Shown piece after piece: positions 35,805-44,750 of a stretch of 56,673 nucleotides of DNA. The stretch comes from Acidobacteriota bacterium. GTDB taxonomy: Bacteria > Acidobacteriota > Polarisedimenticolia > J045. Position 1 is the first letter of the stretch, and each line of letters starts with the position of its first letter. The DNA lies in the NCBI GenBank assembly GCA_025456425.1, contig JALOKP010000014.1:1-56673 (forward strand). The letters run 5' to 3'. The position numbers were made by a program, and so were the translations under genes. The notes under the pieces were generated by a model, which made no database searches, was not told the origin of the DNA, and worked only from the letters and a program-made list of their open reading frames with translations.

Positions 35805-35823
35805 GCAAAGCGCGGGAGGCGGG

Positions 35824-36498
35824 TCAGCGCGTCGCCATCCGGACCCGCAGCTCCAGGCCGAGGGCCGCGCTGCGGGCCACGGCCTCCTCACCCGGGCCGA
35901 TCGGGCCGACCCCCGCCGGCGTCCCGGTGAAGACCAGGTCGCCCGGCTCGAGAGCGAACCAGCGCGAGAGCTGGGCCACGATCGCCGGCGGGTCGAGCAG
36001 CATCGAGGCGGCGCGGTCCGACTGGCGGAGCGCTCCGCCGACCGCGAGCGACAGGTCGATCCCGCCCCAGGGGAGGCGCAGCGCGTCGCGCGGCACGAAC
36101 TCGGAGACCGGGGCCGCGCCGGGGAACCCCTTGCTGCGGGCCCACGGCTGCCCCTTGGCCTTGGCGTGCGCCTGGAGGTCGCGCGCCGTCAGATCGATCC
36201 CGAGGCCAACCGCGGCGATCGCGGCCTCGCCCTCCGCGCGGGTCAGGCCGGTCCCGCCGGCGCCGAGCAGAAGGACCAGCTCCACCTCGTGGTGGACCTC
36301 GGCGCTCCCCTCGGGCCAGGCGATCTCGACCGCCGCGCCGGGGGCCGGCGCGAAGGCGAGCGCCGAGGCCGGCATCAGGAACACCACCGGCTCGGCCGGT
36401 GCCCCCATCTCCCGGGCGTGCTCGGCGTAGTTGCGGCCCAGCGCGTAGATCGTGCCGGCGCGCACGGGCGCGCTCCCGCGGACCACGACCTCGCTCAT
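35824..36498 (-). CDS. Fumarylacetoacetate hydrolase-family protein
   Basis: 224 residues. FAH fold core: TIYALGRNYAEHAREMG, then VHHEVELVLLLG with the two Glu metal ligands, GIDLTARDLQ with Asp, and FTGTPAGVGPI near the end. Length matches the single-domain FAHD1-type enzymes (acylpyruvate hydrolase or oxaloacetate decarboxylase) more than full-length fumarylacetoacetase. ATG at 36498 overlaps the upstream stop by 4 bases. Confidence 0.88.
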   Translation of the reverse strand: MSEVVVRGSAPVRAGTIYALGRNYAEHAREMGAPAEPVVFLMPASALAFAPAPGAAVEIAWPEGSAEVHHEVELVLLLGAGGTGLTRAEGEAAIAAVGLGIDLTARDLQAHAKAKGQPWARSKGFPGAAPVSEFVPRDALRLPWGGIDLSLAVGGALRQSDRAASMLLDPPAIVAQLSRWFALEPGDLVFTGTPAGVGPIGPGEEAVARSAALGLELRVRMATR

Positions 36499-36851
36499 GC
36501 GCCGTGCCTCGGCCCGGGCGACCGCGGGTCCCCCGCCGGAAAGACGGTGCGCGGCCGCACGGTGTGCAGCGGGATCACGTCGCCGACGAGCCAGGCCAGG
36601 GCCACGACCGCGACCGCGGCGATCAGCGCCAGCTCCCACCAGAGCGCGACCAGGCCCCTTCCGCGCAACCACGCCGGGACCGCGAGCGCGGCGATCAGCC
36701 CGGCGCCGAGCAGCGCATCCCGCAGCAGACGCCCCGCCGCCGACCAGCGCAGCACGGCGTTGCACCAGCGGCACGGATAGGTCGCCGCCGGCTTCAGGCT
36801 GGCCAGCAGAGCCGGGAACACCCGCCCGCCGCATTCCGGGCAGACCGCCAT
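36495..36851 (-). CDS. Zinc-ribbon membrane protein, hypothetical
   Basis: 118 residues. CPECGG near residue 4 and CRWCNAVLRW near 27 form a CxxC-CxxC ribbon. Two transmembrane helices follow (about 46-62 and 68-90). The ribbon-plus-two-helix layout is common in small bacterial membrane proteins of unknown role. ATG at 36851; GGGGAGAG just upstream. Coupled to the FAH-family gene by a 4-base overlap. Confidence 0.65.
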   Translation of the reverse strand: MAVCPECGGRVFPALLASLKPAATYPCRWCNAVLRWSAAGRLLRDALLGAGLIAALAVPAWLRGRGLVALWWELALIAAVAVVALAWLVGDVIPLHTVRPRTVFPAGDPRSPGPRHGA

Positions 36852-36924
36852 GCACTCTCCCCGTAGAAGAGCCCCAACTGCCTCCCAAGATAGCGAGGCA
36901 GGACTCCCGGCACCAGCCGGGGGC

Positions 36925-37767
36925 CTACGCCCGGGCCAGCCGGCCGCGCAGGAAGGCCCGCGCCGCGATCCACGCCTTGAGCGGGCGCGGCAGCTCGACC
37001 CGCGGCGGCCCCGCCGGGAAGCCGGCACGCTCGACCCGCTCGAGCAGCCGGCGGTAGATCGCGGCCATCGCCTCCGCCGCGCAGAGGTCGCGTGGCCAGC
37101 GCCGGCCGAACCCGCGCGCGGCCTCGAAGCAGTCACGGGCGCGCCCGGCCTCGAACCGCAGCAGCGCCAGCCGCGCCGGGTCTGCGCCCAGCACCCCGGC
37201 CTCGTCCACCCCGAAGAGCGCCAGGTCCTCCTGCGGCAGGTAGAAGCGCCCGGCGGCCGCGTCCGGGCCGAGGTCGCGCAGGATGTTGGTCAGCTGCAGG
37301 GCCAGCCCAAGCTGCCGGGCGTACTCGTCCGCTTCCGGCTCGCGGTGCCCGAGGATGCGCACGGTCAGCCGCCCGACCGCCCCCGCCACCAGGTCGCAGT
37401 AGCCGGCCAGCTCGTCGAAGCGCGCGAAGCGCCGGGGCGCCAGGTCCCAGCCGACGCCGTCGAGCACCTCCTCGAACAGCCGCCGCTCCAGCCCGAATTG
37501 CCGCGCCGCCTCGCCGGCCCGCACCGCGACCGGATGCGACGCGGTCCCGTCGAAGGCGCGTCCCAGCTCCGCGCGCCAGAACGCCAGTTCGCGCGCCGCG
37601 CACTGCGGGTCGGGCGCATCGTCGACCGCGTTGTCGGCGGCGCGGCAGAAGGCGTAGACGGCGACGATCCCGTCGCGCCGGTCGGGCGGCAGGGTGAGGA
37701 ACGCGTAGTAGAAGTTGCTCTTCGCCGCGCGTGTGAACTGGCGGACGTGGTCGAGCGGCGAGGGCAT
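36925..37767 (-). CDS. Squalene/phytoene synthase family protein
   Basis: 280 residues. Two aspartate-rich motifs: CRAADNAVDD near residue 42-51 and LTNILRDLGPDA near 160, both needed for prenyl-diphosphate binding. FARFDELAGYCDLVAGAVG and GRFYLP are family-typical. Joins two C15 (or C20) prenyl diphosphates head to head; HpnC/HpnD-like function in hopanoid or carotenoid precursors is most likely. Its ATG overlaps the lnt stop codon (TGATG), so it is coupled to lnt. Dxs at 13994 supplies the upstream route. Confidence 0.88.
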   Translation of the reverse strand: MPSPLDHVRQFTRAAKSNFYYAFLTLPPDRRDGIVAVYAFCRAADNAVDDAPDPQCAARELAFWRAELGRAFDGTASHPVAVRAGEAARQFGLERRLFEEVLDGVGWDLAPRRFARFDELAGYCDLVAGAVGRLTVRILGHREPEADEYARQLGLALQLTNILRDLGPDAAAGRFYLPQEDLALFGVDEAGVLGADPARLALLRFEAGRARDCFEAARGFGRRWPRDLCAAEAMAAIYRRLLERVERAGFPAGPPRVELPRPLKAWIAARAFLRGRLARA

Positions 37768-39377
37768 CAGCGCGGGGCGTCCAAGCGGCGCAGCCGCCGC
37801 TGCACCAGGAACCACGCCATCGCGGCGACCCAGGCCGCGCCCCAGGCGCGGTCGATCAGGCCGCCCCACCGGGTGTAGGGGGGCGGCCCGCCGCGCGGCA
37901 CGGTCACCGGCCGGATCAGCGTCCCCTCCTCCAGCCGGTAGCGTCCGGTCCGGGCGCCGCGCAGGTACTCCTCGACCCGCCCGTCGGGGGCGACGAAGGC
38001 CGACGGGCCGGTGTTGCCGACCCGCACCATCCCGACGCGGTTCTCCACCGCGCGCAGGATGTTCACCCCCATCTGGTTGTTCGAGAGGGCCCAGCCCAGC
38101 CAGCCCTCCGAGCTGAGGTTGACGAAGAACTCCGCGCCGCGTTGGCGCGCCTCGCGACCCAGCTCGGGGTAGCACGACTCGTAGCAGAGCGGCGTCCAGA
38201 AGGTCCACTGCCGGCCGTCCGCCTGCAGCGCGAGCGGGATCGCGCCCGGCCCGGCATAGCCGTTGGGCGCGTTGCGCCAGGCCGTGAGCGTGATCTGCGT
38301 CAGCCAGCGCCCCAGCGCCGGGAACTGGCGCTCGAGCCAGGGGAACCCGCGGCGCTCGGTGAAGGGGAAGAGCACGACCTTGTCGTAGCGCCCGGCGCGC
38401 TCGCCGGCGGGGTCGATGATCATCGCAGTGTTGGTGGGGCGCTGGCCGTCCGGCCCGAAGTTCTGGGTCCCGAAGAGCACCGGCGTGCCGAGCGTCCGTG
38501 CCACCGCCGCGACGTTCTTCTCGTACTCCGGCCAGCGGTCGAGGTTGGCCAGGATCGAGTTCTCCGGCCAGGCGATCAGGTCGGCCGCGCCGCGCGGCAC
38601 GGTCGCGATCGTCTGCTGGACCGTCCCGGCCAGGACCTGCGGGGTAAGCTGGAACGAGTGCTCCAGCGCCGGCTGGACCACCGCGACCCGCGGCCCCGGT
38701 CCCTCCGCCACGGCACCGATGCGGGCCACGCCGTAGATCCCGAGGAAGGCCACCGCGGCCGCGGCCAGCCCCGCGCCCCAGCGCAGCCGGCGCGCGTCGC
38801 CGGATCGCGGGCCGTCGAGCGCCCGCTTCGCGAGATCCGCCAGCAACCCCGCCGGGATGCTCCAGAGGAAGGTCAGGCCGTAGGAGCCGACCAGGTCGGC
38901 GGCCTGGATCAGCACGGGGTATCCGAAGAGAAAGGTCCCCACCTGGTACATGTTGTAGTTGCCCACCCCGAGGATCGCGCGGGTCCACTCCCCGGCCGCC
39001 ATCGTCAGCGGCAGGACCACGAACAGCGGCCAGCCCGAGACGCGGTGGAGCGACCACGCCAGCAGCGACTGGACCACGTAGTGCAGCGTGATCACCGCCG
39101 GCAGCAGGGCCAGCGCGATCCAGCCGAACTTCAGCAGCGGCACGTGGGCGCCCCACATGAAGAGCAGCAGCCCGGGCAGGAAGCCGAGCACGGGGGCGCG
39201 CCAGCGGTCGATCACCGCCGGCGCCATGAGCAGGGCCCAGCCCAGCGCGAGCAGCGGACCCAGCGCCTCGTAGCGGGTCGCCGCCAGCAGCACCAGGCCG
39301 CCCGCGAGGGAGACGGCAAGGACCTCGGCGAGGCGGCGCAGGCGGGAAAGCGGCGACGGGCCGGGGCTCGCGGACAT
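37767..39377 (-). CDS. lnt: Apolipoprotein N-acyltransferase
   Basis: 536 residues. Integral inner-membrane enzyme that adds the third acyl chain to lipoproteins. About six hydrophobic helices, then the nitrilase-fold domain from about 230 with catalytic Glu (LIAWPENSI), Lys (YDKVVLFPFTE) and Cys (TPLCYESCYPEL). The C-terminal helix (AWGAAWVAAMAWFLV) re-enters the membrane. Start ATG at 39377, 4 bases after the fabB/F stop. Indicates a diderm lipoprotein pathway. Confidence 0.93.
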   Translation of the reverse strand: MSASPGPSPLSRLRRLAEVLAVSLAGGLVLLAATRYEALGPLLALGWALLMAPAVIDRWRAPVLGFLPGLLLFMWGAHVPLLKFGWIALALLPAVITLHYVVQSLLAWSLHRVSGWPLFVVLPLTMAAGEWTRAILGVGNYNMYQVGTFLFGYPVLIQAADLVGSYGLTFLWSIPAGLLADLAKRALDGPRSGDARRLRWGAGLAAAAVAFLGIYGVARIGAVAEGPGPRVAVVQPALEHSFQLTPQVLAGTVQQTIATVPRGAADLIAWPENSILANLDRWPEYEKNVAAVARTLGTPVLFGTQNFGPDGQRPTNTAMIIDPAGERAGRYDKVVLFPFTERRGFPWLERQFPALGRWLTQITLTAWRNAPNGYAGPGAIPLALQADGRQWTFWTPLCYESCYPELGREARQRGAEFFVNLSSEGWLGWALSNNQMGVNILRAVENRVGMVRVGNTGPSAFVAPDGRVEEYLRGARTGRYRLEEGTLIRPVTVPRGGPPPYTRWGGLIDRAWGAAWVAAMAWFLVQRRLRRLDAPR

Positions 39378-39381
39378 CCGT

Positions 39382-40659
39382 TCAGGCCTCCCAGCGCCGC
39401 AGCGCGAGGCAGGCGTTCGTGCCGCCGAAGCCGAAGCTGTTGGAGAGCGCCGTGCGGACCTCGAGCGCGTTGTCCCGCTCGAGCACCAGCTTCAGGTGCG
39501 CGCACTGCTCGTCGACCCTGTCGACGTTGACCGAGGGGGCCAGAAAGCCGCCCCGCAGCATCTGGATCGTGTAGATCGCCTCGAGGCTCCCGGCCGCCCC
39601 GACGGCGTGGCCGGTGGTCGACTTGGTCGAGGAGATCCAGGGCTGGCGCCCGCCGAAGACGGCCTGCATCGCCGTCGCCTCCGAGGGGTCGCCGGCCGGC
39701 GTCGAGGTCCCGTGGGCGTTGACGTAGTCGACTTCGTCGGCGCGCAGCCCGGCGTCGGCGAGCGCCTCGCGCATGACCTCGATCGCCCCGTCGGTCAGCG
39801 GCGCCACCATGTCGCTGCCGTCGGAGTTGGCGGCGAAACCGACGAGTTCCGCCAGGATCGGCGCACCGCGCCGGCGGGCCGCGTCGAGGTCCTCCAGCAG
39901 CAGGATCCCTGCGCCGCCGCTGATCACGAAGCCGTCGCGGTCGGCGTCGAAGGGGCGCGAGGCGCGCCCGGGCGCGTCGTTGAAGTCGCGCGAGAGCGCG
40001 TGCATCGCGTCGAAGGCCGCGGCCCGGGTCCAGTCCAGCTCGTCGGCGGCGCCGGCCAGGATCCGCTCGTAGCGGCCGGTGCGGATCAGCAGTGCGGCCA
40101 GCGCGATCGCGTGCGAGCCGGTCGAACAGGCCGACGAGACGCACCAGCTCTCGCCCCGCGTGCCGAGCGCGACGCTGACGTTGGCGGCGGCGGTCGAGGT
40201 CATGACCTGCGGGACCGTGAAGGGGCTGACCCGCCGGGTCGACTGGAACTTCTCGAGCCCGGCCGCGCGCGCCTTCTCGGCCTCCTGCTCGACCTGCTTC
40301 AGCGCGTTGTAGTTGCGGATCGCCGAGCCGATCCCCGAGCCGATGATCACGGCGACCCGCGTCCCGCGGACCTCGGCCGGCTCGATCCCCGCGCCGGTCA
40401 GGGCTTCGTGCGTCGCGTAGAGCGCCATCCGCGACATGCTGGTCGCCGACTTCTCGACCTTGCGGGTCAGCAGCGGGGAGTCGGGCTCGGCCTCCGGCAC
40501 GCCCGCGACCTGCGAGGCGAAGCCGATCCCGACCCATTCCGGCACGAAGCGGACGCCCGAGCGGCCCGACCGGAGGGACTCCTCGATCGCCGCCAGGCCG
40601 GTGCCGATCGACGAGACGGCCCCCATTCCGGTCACGACCACCCGTCGCAGCGACCCCAT
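39382..40659 (-). CDS. Beta-ketoacyl-ACP synthase (FabB/FabF type)
   Basis: 425 residues. Condensing enzyme of fatty-acid elongation. Catalytic triad: Cys in CVSSACSTGSH, His in NAHGTSTPAGD and His in STTGHAVGAAG. The final segment (LAPSVNVDRVDEQ and SNSFGFGGTNACLALRRW) is closest to FabB among characterised enzymes, though FabF cannot be excluded. ATG at 40659 with GGAGGGTGG upstream. Leads the leftward fabB/F-lnt-synthase group. Confidence 0.9.
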   Translation of the reverse strand: MGSLRRVVVTGMGAVSSIGTGLAAIEESLRSGRSGVRFVPEWVGIGFASQVAGVPEAEPDSPLLTRKVEKSATSMSRMALYATHEALTGAGIEPAEVRGTRVAVIIGSGIGSAIRNYNALKQVEQEAEKARAAGLEKFQSTRRVSPFTVPQVMTSTAAANVSVALGTRGESWCVSSACSTGSHAIALAALLIRTGRYERILAGAADELDWTRAAAFDAMHALSRDFNDAPGRASRPFDADRDGFVISGGAGILLLEDLDAARRRGAPILAELVGFAANSDGSDMVAPLTDGAIEVMREALADAGLRADEVDYVNAHGTSTPAGDPSEATAMQAVFGGRQPWISSTKSTTGHAVGAAGSLEAIYTIQMLRGGFLAPSVNVDRVDEQCAHLKLVLERDNALEVRTALSNSFGFGGTNACLALRRWEA

Positions 40660-40727
40660 GCCACCCTCCGCGGCCTCCTGGCCAGGACCGGCATGATACC
40701 GATAGATCGGGCGTTCCGGACCCAAGC

Positions 40728-40756
40728 TGGACAGCCCGGGGGGGCGGTATTAGACT
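40728..40756 (+). promoter_or_regulatory. Predicted sigma-70 promoter for the Fe-S carrier gene
   Basis: TGGACA (40728-40733), 17-base spacer, TAGACT (40751-40756); 5 of 6 and 4 of 6 matches to the consensus. It lies 63 bases before the ATG at 40819 and on the far side of a divergent ketosynthase gene. Confidence 0.5.
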
Positions 40757-40818
40757 CCCGGCCTCGGGCGTAAAGCCCACGGGCGGCGCTGGATGGCGCG
40801 CCCCGCAAGGAGTCCCAG

Positions 40819-41202
40819 ATGTCGACCAACCCGACCAAGACCAGCGAAACCGAGAACGTCCCGGCCCCGGGCGGCGAGATGCTCGTGCTGACCCCGGCCG
40901 CGGTGAAGAAGCTGCTCGTCTACCAGTCCGAGAACCCCGAGTTTCAGGGCAAGTCCTTCCGGATCTTCATCGAGGGCGGCGGCTGCTCCGGGTTCCGCTA
41001 CGGCTTCGGCTTCGACGACGCATCGGAGGACGACTGGAGCTTCGAGGCCGGCGGCCTCAACGTGACCGTCGACCCGATGTCGATGCAGTACCTGCAGGGC
41101 GCGACCGTCGACTTCGTCGACGACCTGTCGGGCTCCGGGTTCCTCGTCAAGAACCCGAACGCCAAGACCTCCTGCGGCTGCGGGAGTTCGTTCGGCGGCT
41201 GA
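40819..41202 (+). CDS. A-type iron-sulfur carrier (IscA/ErpA family)
   Basis: 127 residues. HesB/IscA domain from about residue 21 ([14 protein letters not shown]). The three cluster-binding Cys are in [12 protein letters not shown] and [28 protein letters not shown] is family-typical. It delivers clusters to apo-proteins such as the Nuo, Sdh and MEP-pathway enzymes of this genome. N-terminal 20 residues are extra and disordered. A strong terminator follows 24 bases after the stop. Confidence 0.92.
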   Translation: MSTNPTKTSETENVPAPGGEMLVLTPAAVKKLLVYQSENPEFQGKSFRIFIEGGGCSGFRYGFGFDDASEDDWSFEAGGLNVTVDPMSMQYLQGATVDFVDDLSGSGFLVKNPNAKTSCGCGSSFGG

Positions 41203-41225
41203 GCCGCCCCCCGCGCTGGATGTCA

Positions 41226-41263
41226 CGAGGCCCCCGGGCGGTCGCCCGGGGGCCTCGTTTTTT
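41226..41263 (+). terminator. Rho-independent terminator after the Fe-S carrier gene
   Basis: Perfect 14-bp stem (41226-41239 with 41244-41257), 4-base loop, then six T. Confidence 0.95.
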
Positions 41264-41301
41264 CGCAGCGGAACCAAGGAAAGAGAGAAGGAACCAGGTC
41301 C

Positions 41302-42267
41302 TCACGCCCCGGTGTGGGCCGGGGCCGGTGACGCGTGGGGGGCCACCGCGGGCGCGCCGTTGCCGCTCCAGTCGATCGGCCAGACCGGGACCTGGGCCCC
41401 GGCCGGCGCACCGCGCGCGGCGGCCAGCGCATGCTGCGCGGCGACCAGCAGCGCCTCGACCTCGGGCCACGGCCCGTTCTCGGGGATGGCGATTCCGGCC
41501 ATCACCAGGTCGCGCCGCCCCACGCCGGCCTGCGTCGCGAGCACGGTGACGAGGCGCGAGACGGCGGGGCGCGCGTCGCGGCAGTGCGGCAGCAGGATCG
41601 CGACCCGCCGCGCGTCCCAGCGGCCGACCGAGTCCGACCCGCGGACCGCCTGCTTGATCGCGTGGCCGAGCCGGCGGCTCCAGCGATCGGGTTGCGCCAG
41701 GGCGACCAGCGGCAGCGACTCGGCCAGCTCGATCAAGAGCAGCGTCGCCGCCTCGCGGGCCTCCTCGGCCTCGGCCAGCGCCTGCTCGAGCGTCGCGGTG
41801 AAGCCCTTGCGGTTGAGCAGGCCGGTGGCCTGGTCGTAGAGGTCGAGCCGGCGGATCCGGTCGGCCTGCGCGCGCACATCCCCCTCCCGGCGGGCCAGGC
41901 GCGAGCGGATCGACTCCGAGTCCTCGGCCAGGGTCTGCCAGAGGTGCAGCGTGCGGGCCAGGCCCCACGCGGTGAGCACGGCACCGAGCAGAGCGAGTGC
42001 CGGGGCGACCCAGGGCTCCAGCCCCTCTGAAAGCCCCATCACCAGCGCCGCGGCCAGCAGCATGAGGCCGCCCGCGAGCGCCAGCCGCGCGCTCCACGGC
42101 CGGCCGCGGCCGAGCCACAGCACCAGCACGACGCCGGTCAGGAAGGCGACGGCGGCGCCGACGGCAAGCGAGGCGCGCTCCGAGCCCGGGAACAGGAACG
42201 GGGCCGCCGCGGCGGCGGCCGTTACGGACGCCAGCGGAAGGTACGGACCTCCCCGCAGCCACTTCAT
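41302..42267 (-). CDS. Membrane protein with degenerate GGDEF domain
   Basis: 321 residues. About four hydrophobic segments (12-27, 33-55, 60-80, 84-105), a short coiled coil (110-140), then a diguanylate-cyclase fold starting LDLYDQATGLLNRKGF. The catalytic signature is lost: the usual RxGGDEF reads GRWDARRVAILLP at about 215-227. It cannot make c-di-GMP by the known mechanism; it may bind nucleotide or a partner instead. ATG at 42267. Confidence 0.78.
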   Translation of the reverse strand: MKWLRGGPYLPLASVTAAAAAAPFLFPGSERASLAVGAAVAFLTGVVLVLWLGRGRPWSARLALAGGLMLLAAALVMGLSEGLEPWVAPALALLGAVLTAWGLARTLHLWQTLAEDSESIRSRLARREGDVRAQADRIRRLDLYDQATGLLNRKGFTATLEQALAEAEEAREAATLLLIELAESLPLVALAQPDRWSRRLGHAIKQAVRGSDSVGRWDARRVAILLPHCRDARPAVSRLVTVLATQAGVGRRDLVMAGIAIPENGPWPEVEALLVAAQHALAAARGAPAGAQVPVWPIDWSGNGAPAVAPHASPAPAHTGA

Positions 42268-42565
42268 CGCTCAGGACTCCACACCCGTGCTGTCCCCCGA
42301 CGGGTCTAACGCAAAGTTCGTGCCCCGGACCGGGTGAACGCAAGCGGAACCGGGCGTTCGGTCCCGGACCGGGCGGGCGGGGGAGGGGGCCGACTCCCGG
42401 CGGAGGCGGCGGACGAGGAATGTCGCCGGGTGACGCAGAGGGGCAGCGGCGGGGGGTGGCGGGAGCGGGCGGCCCGGCGGAGAGCCGGTGGGGTGGGCGT
42501 GGGAGATGGCGGCGGCCTCCGGGGGGCCGGCGGGGCCGCGACCCGGGGCGCGAGTTCAGCAGGAC

Positions 42566-42654
42566 TGGTGCCGGAAGTGGGAGTCGAACCCACAAGGGGC
42601 GTGAGCCCCGGCGGATTTTGAATCCGCTGCGTCTGCCGATTCCGCCATTCCGGC
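42566..42654 (-). tRNA. tRNA-Leu (CAA anticodon), integration site of the element
   Basis: Minus-strand class II tRNA. Acceptor GCCGGAA pairs with TTCCGGC; anticodon stem-loop GCGGATTCAAAATCCGC gives CAA; variable arm GGGGCTCACGCCCC; T-loop GTTCGACTC; A discriminator; CCA encoded at 42566-42568. Its first 39 bases (42616-42654) are the element's left attachment core, so the 5' half was supplied by the element. The integrase stop lies 29 bases upstream. Confidence 0.96.
42616..42654. repeat. Left attachment core (39-bp perfect direct repeat)
   Basis: Identical over 39 bases to 51437-51475; flanking bases differ on both sides. It equals the tRNA-Leu 5' half from the acceptor strand through the anticodon loop. 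Confidence 0.93.
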
Positions 42655-42683
42655 TTGACTACTGCGGCAAGTCTTTCCGGGGA

Positions 42684-43811
42684 TTATCGCCCCTTCGGCG
42701 AGGCCGCGGGTACCGCATTCGTGCCCAAACTGTGCCCAAGAATCCGGGCCGCCTCCCGGCAGTCGTCGCCGGTCAGCTTGAAGTAGTAGCTGGTCATTTG
42801 CGGCGTGGTGTGGCCCATCAGGAATTGAAGCCTCTCCAGCGGGACCCCCGCGCGGGCGGCCGCGTAGCCGAACGCGTGGCGGAACGAGTGTAAGGGCTCG
42901 ATCCCGTCGCGGGTGATCTTCAGGTCCTTCAGGATGCCGCGGACCTTCTGGGTAAGCCAGAGGCCGCGGGGCTTGGACGCCCAGGGCTTGCCGGCGTCGT
43001 CGGCGAAGATGTAGAGCGACCGGACGGGCTGCGCGGCGCAGTCGTCCAGCAGGGCCTTCAACTCGGCTGCGACGGGATACTCCGTGACGGCGTGGGTCTT
43101 GAAGCGGGTGACCTTCAAGAGCGCGTTCTTGGAATCGTAATCGCTCCACCGAAGTTCCCGCAGCTCCTTCGACCGGGCGCCGGTGAGCTTAAAGCCGAGC
43201 AGGATGCGCCGGACCCCCGGCTCCACGGCCGCGAGCAGGGCGGTCATCTCGTCGTCGCGGTACGGGACGCCGTGCTCTGTATCGTTCTTCGGCTTGCGGA
43301 TCGCGCGGGCCGGGTTAGCCTCGATGATCCCATCCTCTACGGCGTCCCAGAACAGGACCGACAACGCGGACAGGTCCTTCTTGGCCGTGGTGACCTTGGC
43401 GGCGCGGGTACGCTCGCCCAACCAGATCCGCAGGTCGGCCGGCGTGATCGAGCGTAGCGGGCGCGGACCCCACAACGCGACGAATTGCGCCAGCCGGGCG
43501 GCGTGGTCCGGCTTGCGGTGCGGGGATCGCTCGGTGAACGCGGCGACGTAGGCGGCAAAGGTCATCTCGACAGCCGGCGGTGTCGCTGGCGCTGCCTTCC
43601 GCGCGGTAGCCGGAGGAGAGAAGATCCCCGCCGCGATCTCCTGCTCCCAGGTTCGCTTAGTGTCCCGCGCCTTGACCCACGCTTGACGCTTGCTCTCGGG
43701 GTCGTGGGGATCGTAGACGGCGACCTTCTCGCGGAGCCGCGTCCCGTCGGCCAGCCGGCCGTCGAGAATCAGCTTCGTGGCCCGCTTGCCCCTGATCTCT
43801 CGGATGACCAC
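42684..43811 (-). CDS. int: Tyrosine recombinase / integrase
   Basis: 375 residues. SAM-like core-binding domain at about 85-170 (FAAYVAAFTERSPHRKPDHAARL), catalytic domain after 185. The active-site set is complete: Arg213 (TGARSKEL), Lys238, His308 and Arg311 (HSFRHAFG), His334 (LMGHTT) and Tyr342/343 (SYYF). N-terminal arm-type DNA-binding segment at 1-60. It should cut and rejoin at the 39-bp tRNA-Leu core. The TAA at 42684 lies 29 bases from the tRNA it targets, with int transcribed toward that tRNA. ATG at 43811. Confidence 0.95.
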   Translation of the reverse strand: MVIREIRGKRATKLILDGRLADGTRLREKVAVYDPHDPESKRQAWVKARDTKRTWEQEIAAGIFSPPATARKAAPATPPAVEMTFAAYVAAFTERSPHRKPDHAARLAQFVALWGPRPLRSITPADLRIWLGERTRAAKVTTAKKDLSALSVLFWDAVEDGIIEANPARAIRKPKNDTEHGVPYRDDEMTALLAAVEPGVRRILLGFKLTGARSKELRELRWSDYDSKNALLKVTRFKTHAVTEYPVAAELKALLDDCAAQPVRSLYIFADDAGKPWASKPRGLWLTQKVRGILKDLKITRDGIEPLHSFRHAFGYAAARAGVPLERLQFLMGHTTPQMTSYYFKLTGDDCREAARILGHSLGTNAVPAASPKGR

Positions 43812-43844
43812 GTTTCCCTCCCGTGGTGTCCCGAAGGGTGAAGC

Positions 43845-43898
43845 TGGAGGCGGCTGCCGGTCGGGATGCCGGCCCCTCGGCCGAGGGTGCCGCCTCCA
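43845..43898. repeat. Inverted repeat upstream of int
   Basis: TGGAGGCGGC (43845-43854) pairs exactly with GCCGCCTCCA (43889-43898), with an inner CCCTCGG/CCGAGGG palindrome. It lies between the 241-residue gene and int and could be a regulatory hairpin or protein-binding site. No U-tract. Confidence 0.4.
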
Positions 43899-43922
43899 GG
43901 CTAGTGGGCGATCGAGTGGGAT

Positions 43923-44648
43923 CTACTCGTTTCGGTCCAGCACCTTCTTCGCGTCTTTGGTCGCCTTTGCAACCAACTCCGCGAGATCGGAAACCAGCAT
44001 GGGCAGCAAGGGTACGGCACGCACTTTCGTCGTGCGGTCGGCATCGCGCAGGAGTCGGGCGTCCGTCTCGGCGAGAACTTCATCGTCCGCATAGGCGTCG
44101 TTAGGCCACACCCGTTCCCGACGCTCGACGACGTAGAGGCCCCAGCGGCCGTTGCGCTTCGTGTAGCAGACATACTCCAACTCGGAGATCGTCGCGCCCG
44201 TCTCGTCGCCGTCGCCGTCGAGTTCCTGCTGATCCGACGATGAGAGCACTCGCCACGCCTCAACCCCCGGCTGCGCATCGTCGAGAGCCGCTTCGACTTC
44301 GCGGATGTAGGCGAACGCGCGTTCCGCCTCGGCGTTAAGGGCGTTGACGTTCTCCCTCATCTTCTCGATGGTGTCCTGTGTCTTCTTGTCGAGCGGCATG
44401 GTGGAGTCCTTCTCTTGCTGCGGCTCACGATCGAGCGGGATGGTAGGGGTTGGCTTCTCCGGCCATGTTAGACGGGCCGAAGGCGGCGGACCGGCCACGG
44501 GACGGGACTCGCCCGCCGCGGCAGGGGCGACGTTCACGTAGCACGTGGTTATGGGTTGCTCAGGCGGACGGACGATCTTGACTCGCGCTGGCTCAGCGGC
44601 ACGTGCGGCTGACTTCTTGCTGGTCTTGGGTTTCATTCTCAACTCCAC
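43923..44648 (-). CDS. Element protein of unknown function
   Basis: Up to 241 residues. The first 83 are rich in Pro, Lys and Ala and look disordered; from residue 84 (MPLDKKTQDTIEKMRENVNAL) a helical segment and a mixed domain (ATISELEYVCYTKRNGRWGLYVVERRERVWPN) follow, ending in a Lys-rich helix. An internal ATG at 44399 has AAGGA upstream and could start a 158-residue protein. It lies in front of int and behind a near-consensus promoter at 44751-44780. No family recognised. Confidence 0.65.
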   Translation of the reverse strand: MELRMKPKTSKKSAARAAEPARVKIVRPPEQPITTCYVNVAPAAAGESRPVAGPPPSARLTWPEKPTPTIPLDREPQQEKDSTMPLDKKTQDTIEKMRENVNALNAEAERAFAYIREVEAALDDAQPGVEAWRVLSSSDQQELDGDGDETGATISELEYVCYTKRNGRWGLYVVERRERVWPNDAYADDEVLAETDARLLRDADRTTKVRAVPLLPMLVSDLAELVAKATKDAKKVLDRNE

Positions 44649-44750
44649 TCGGGCTTACGGCCCGGAGTCGTGCGCCTATCGCGGCGCTATTGCGTTTGCC
44701 CTAAACGGGCCTTTCTTCGATAGCGGCCTATCCGACCGCCCACTAACGAG

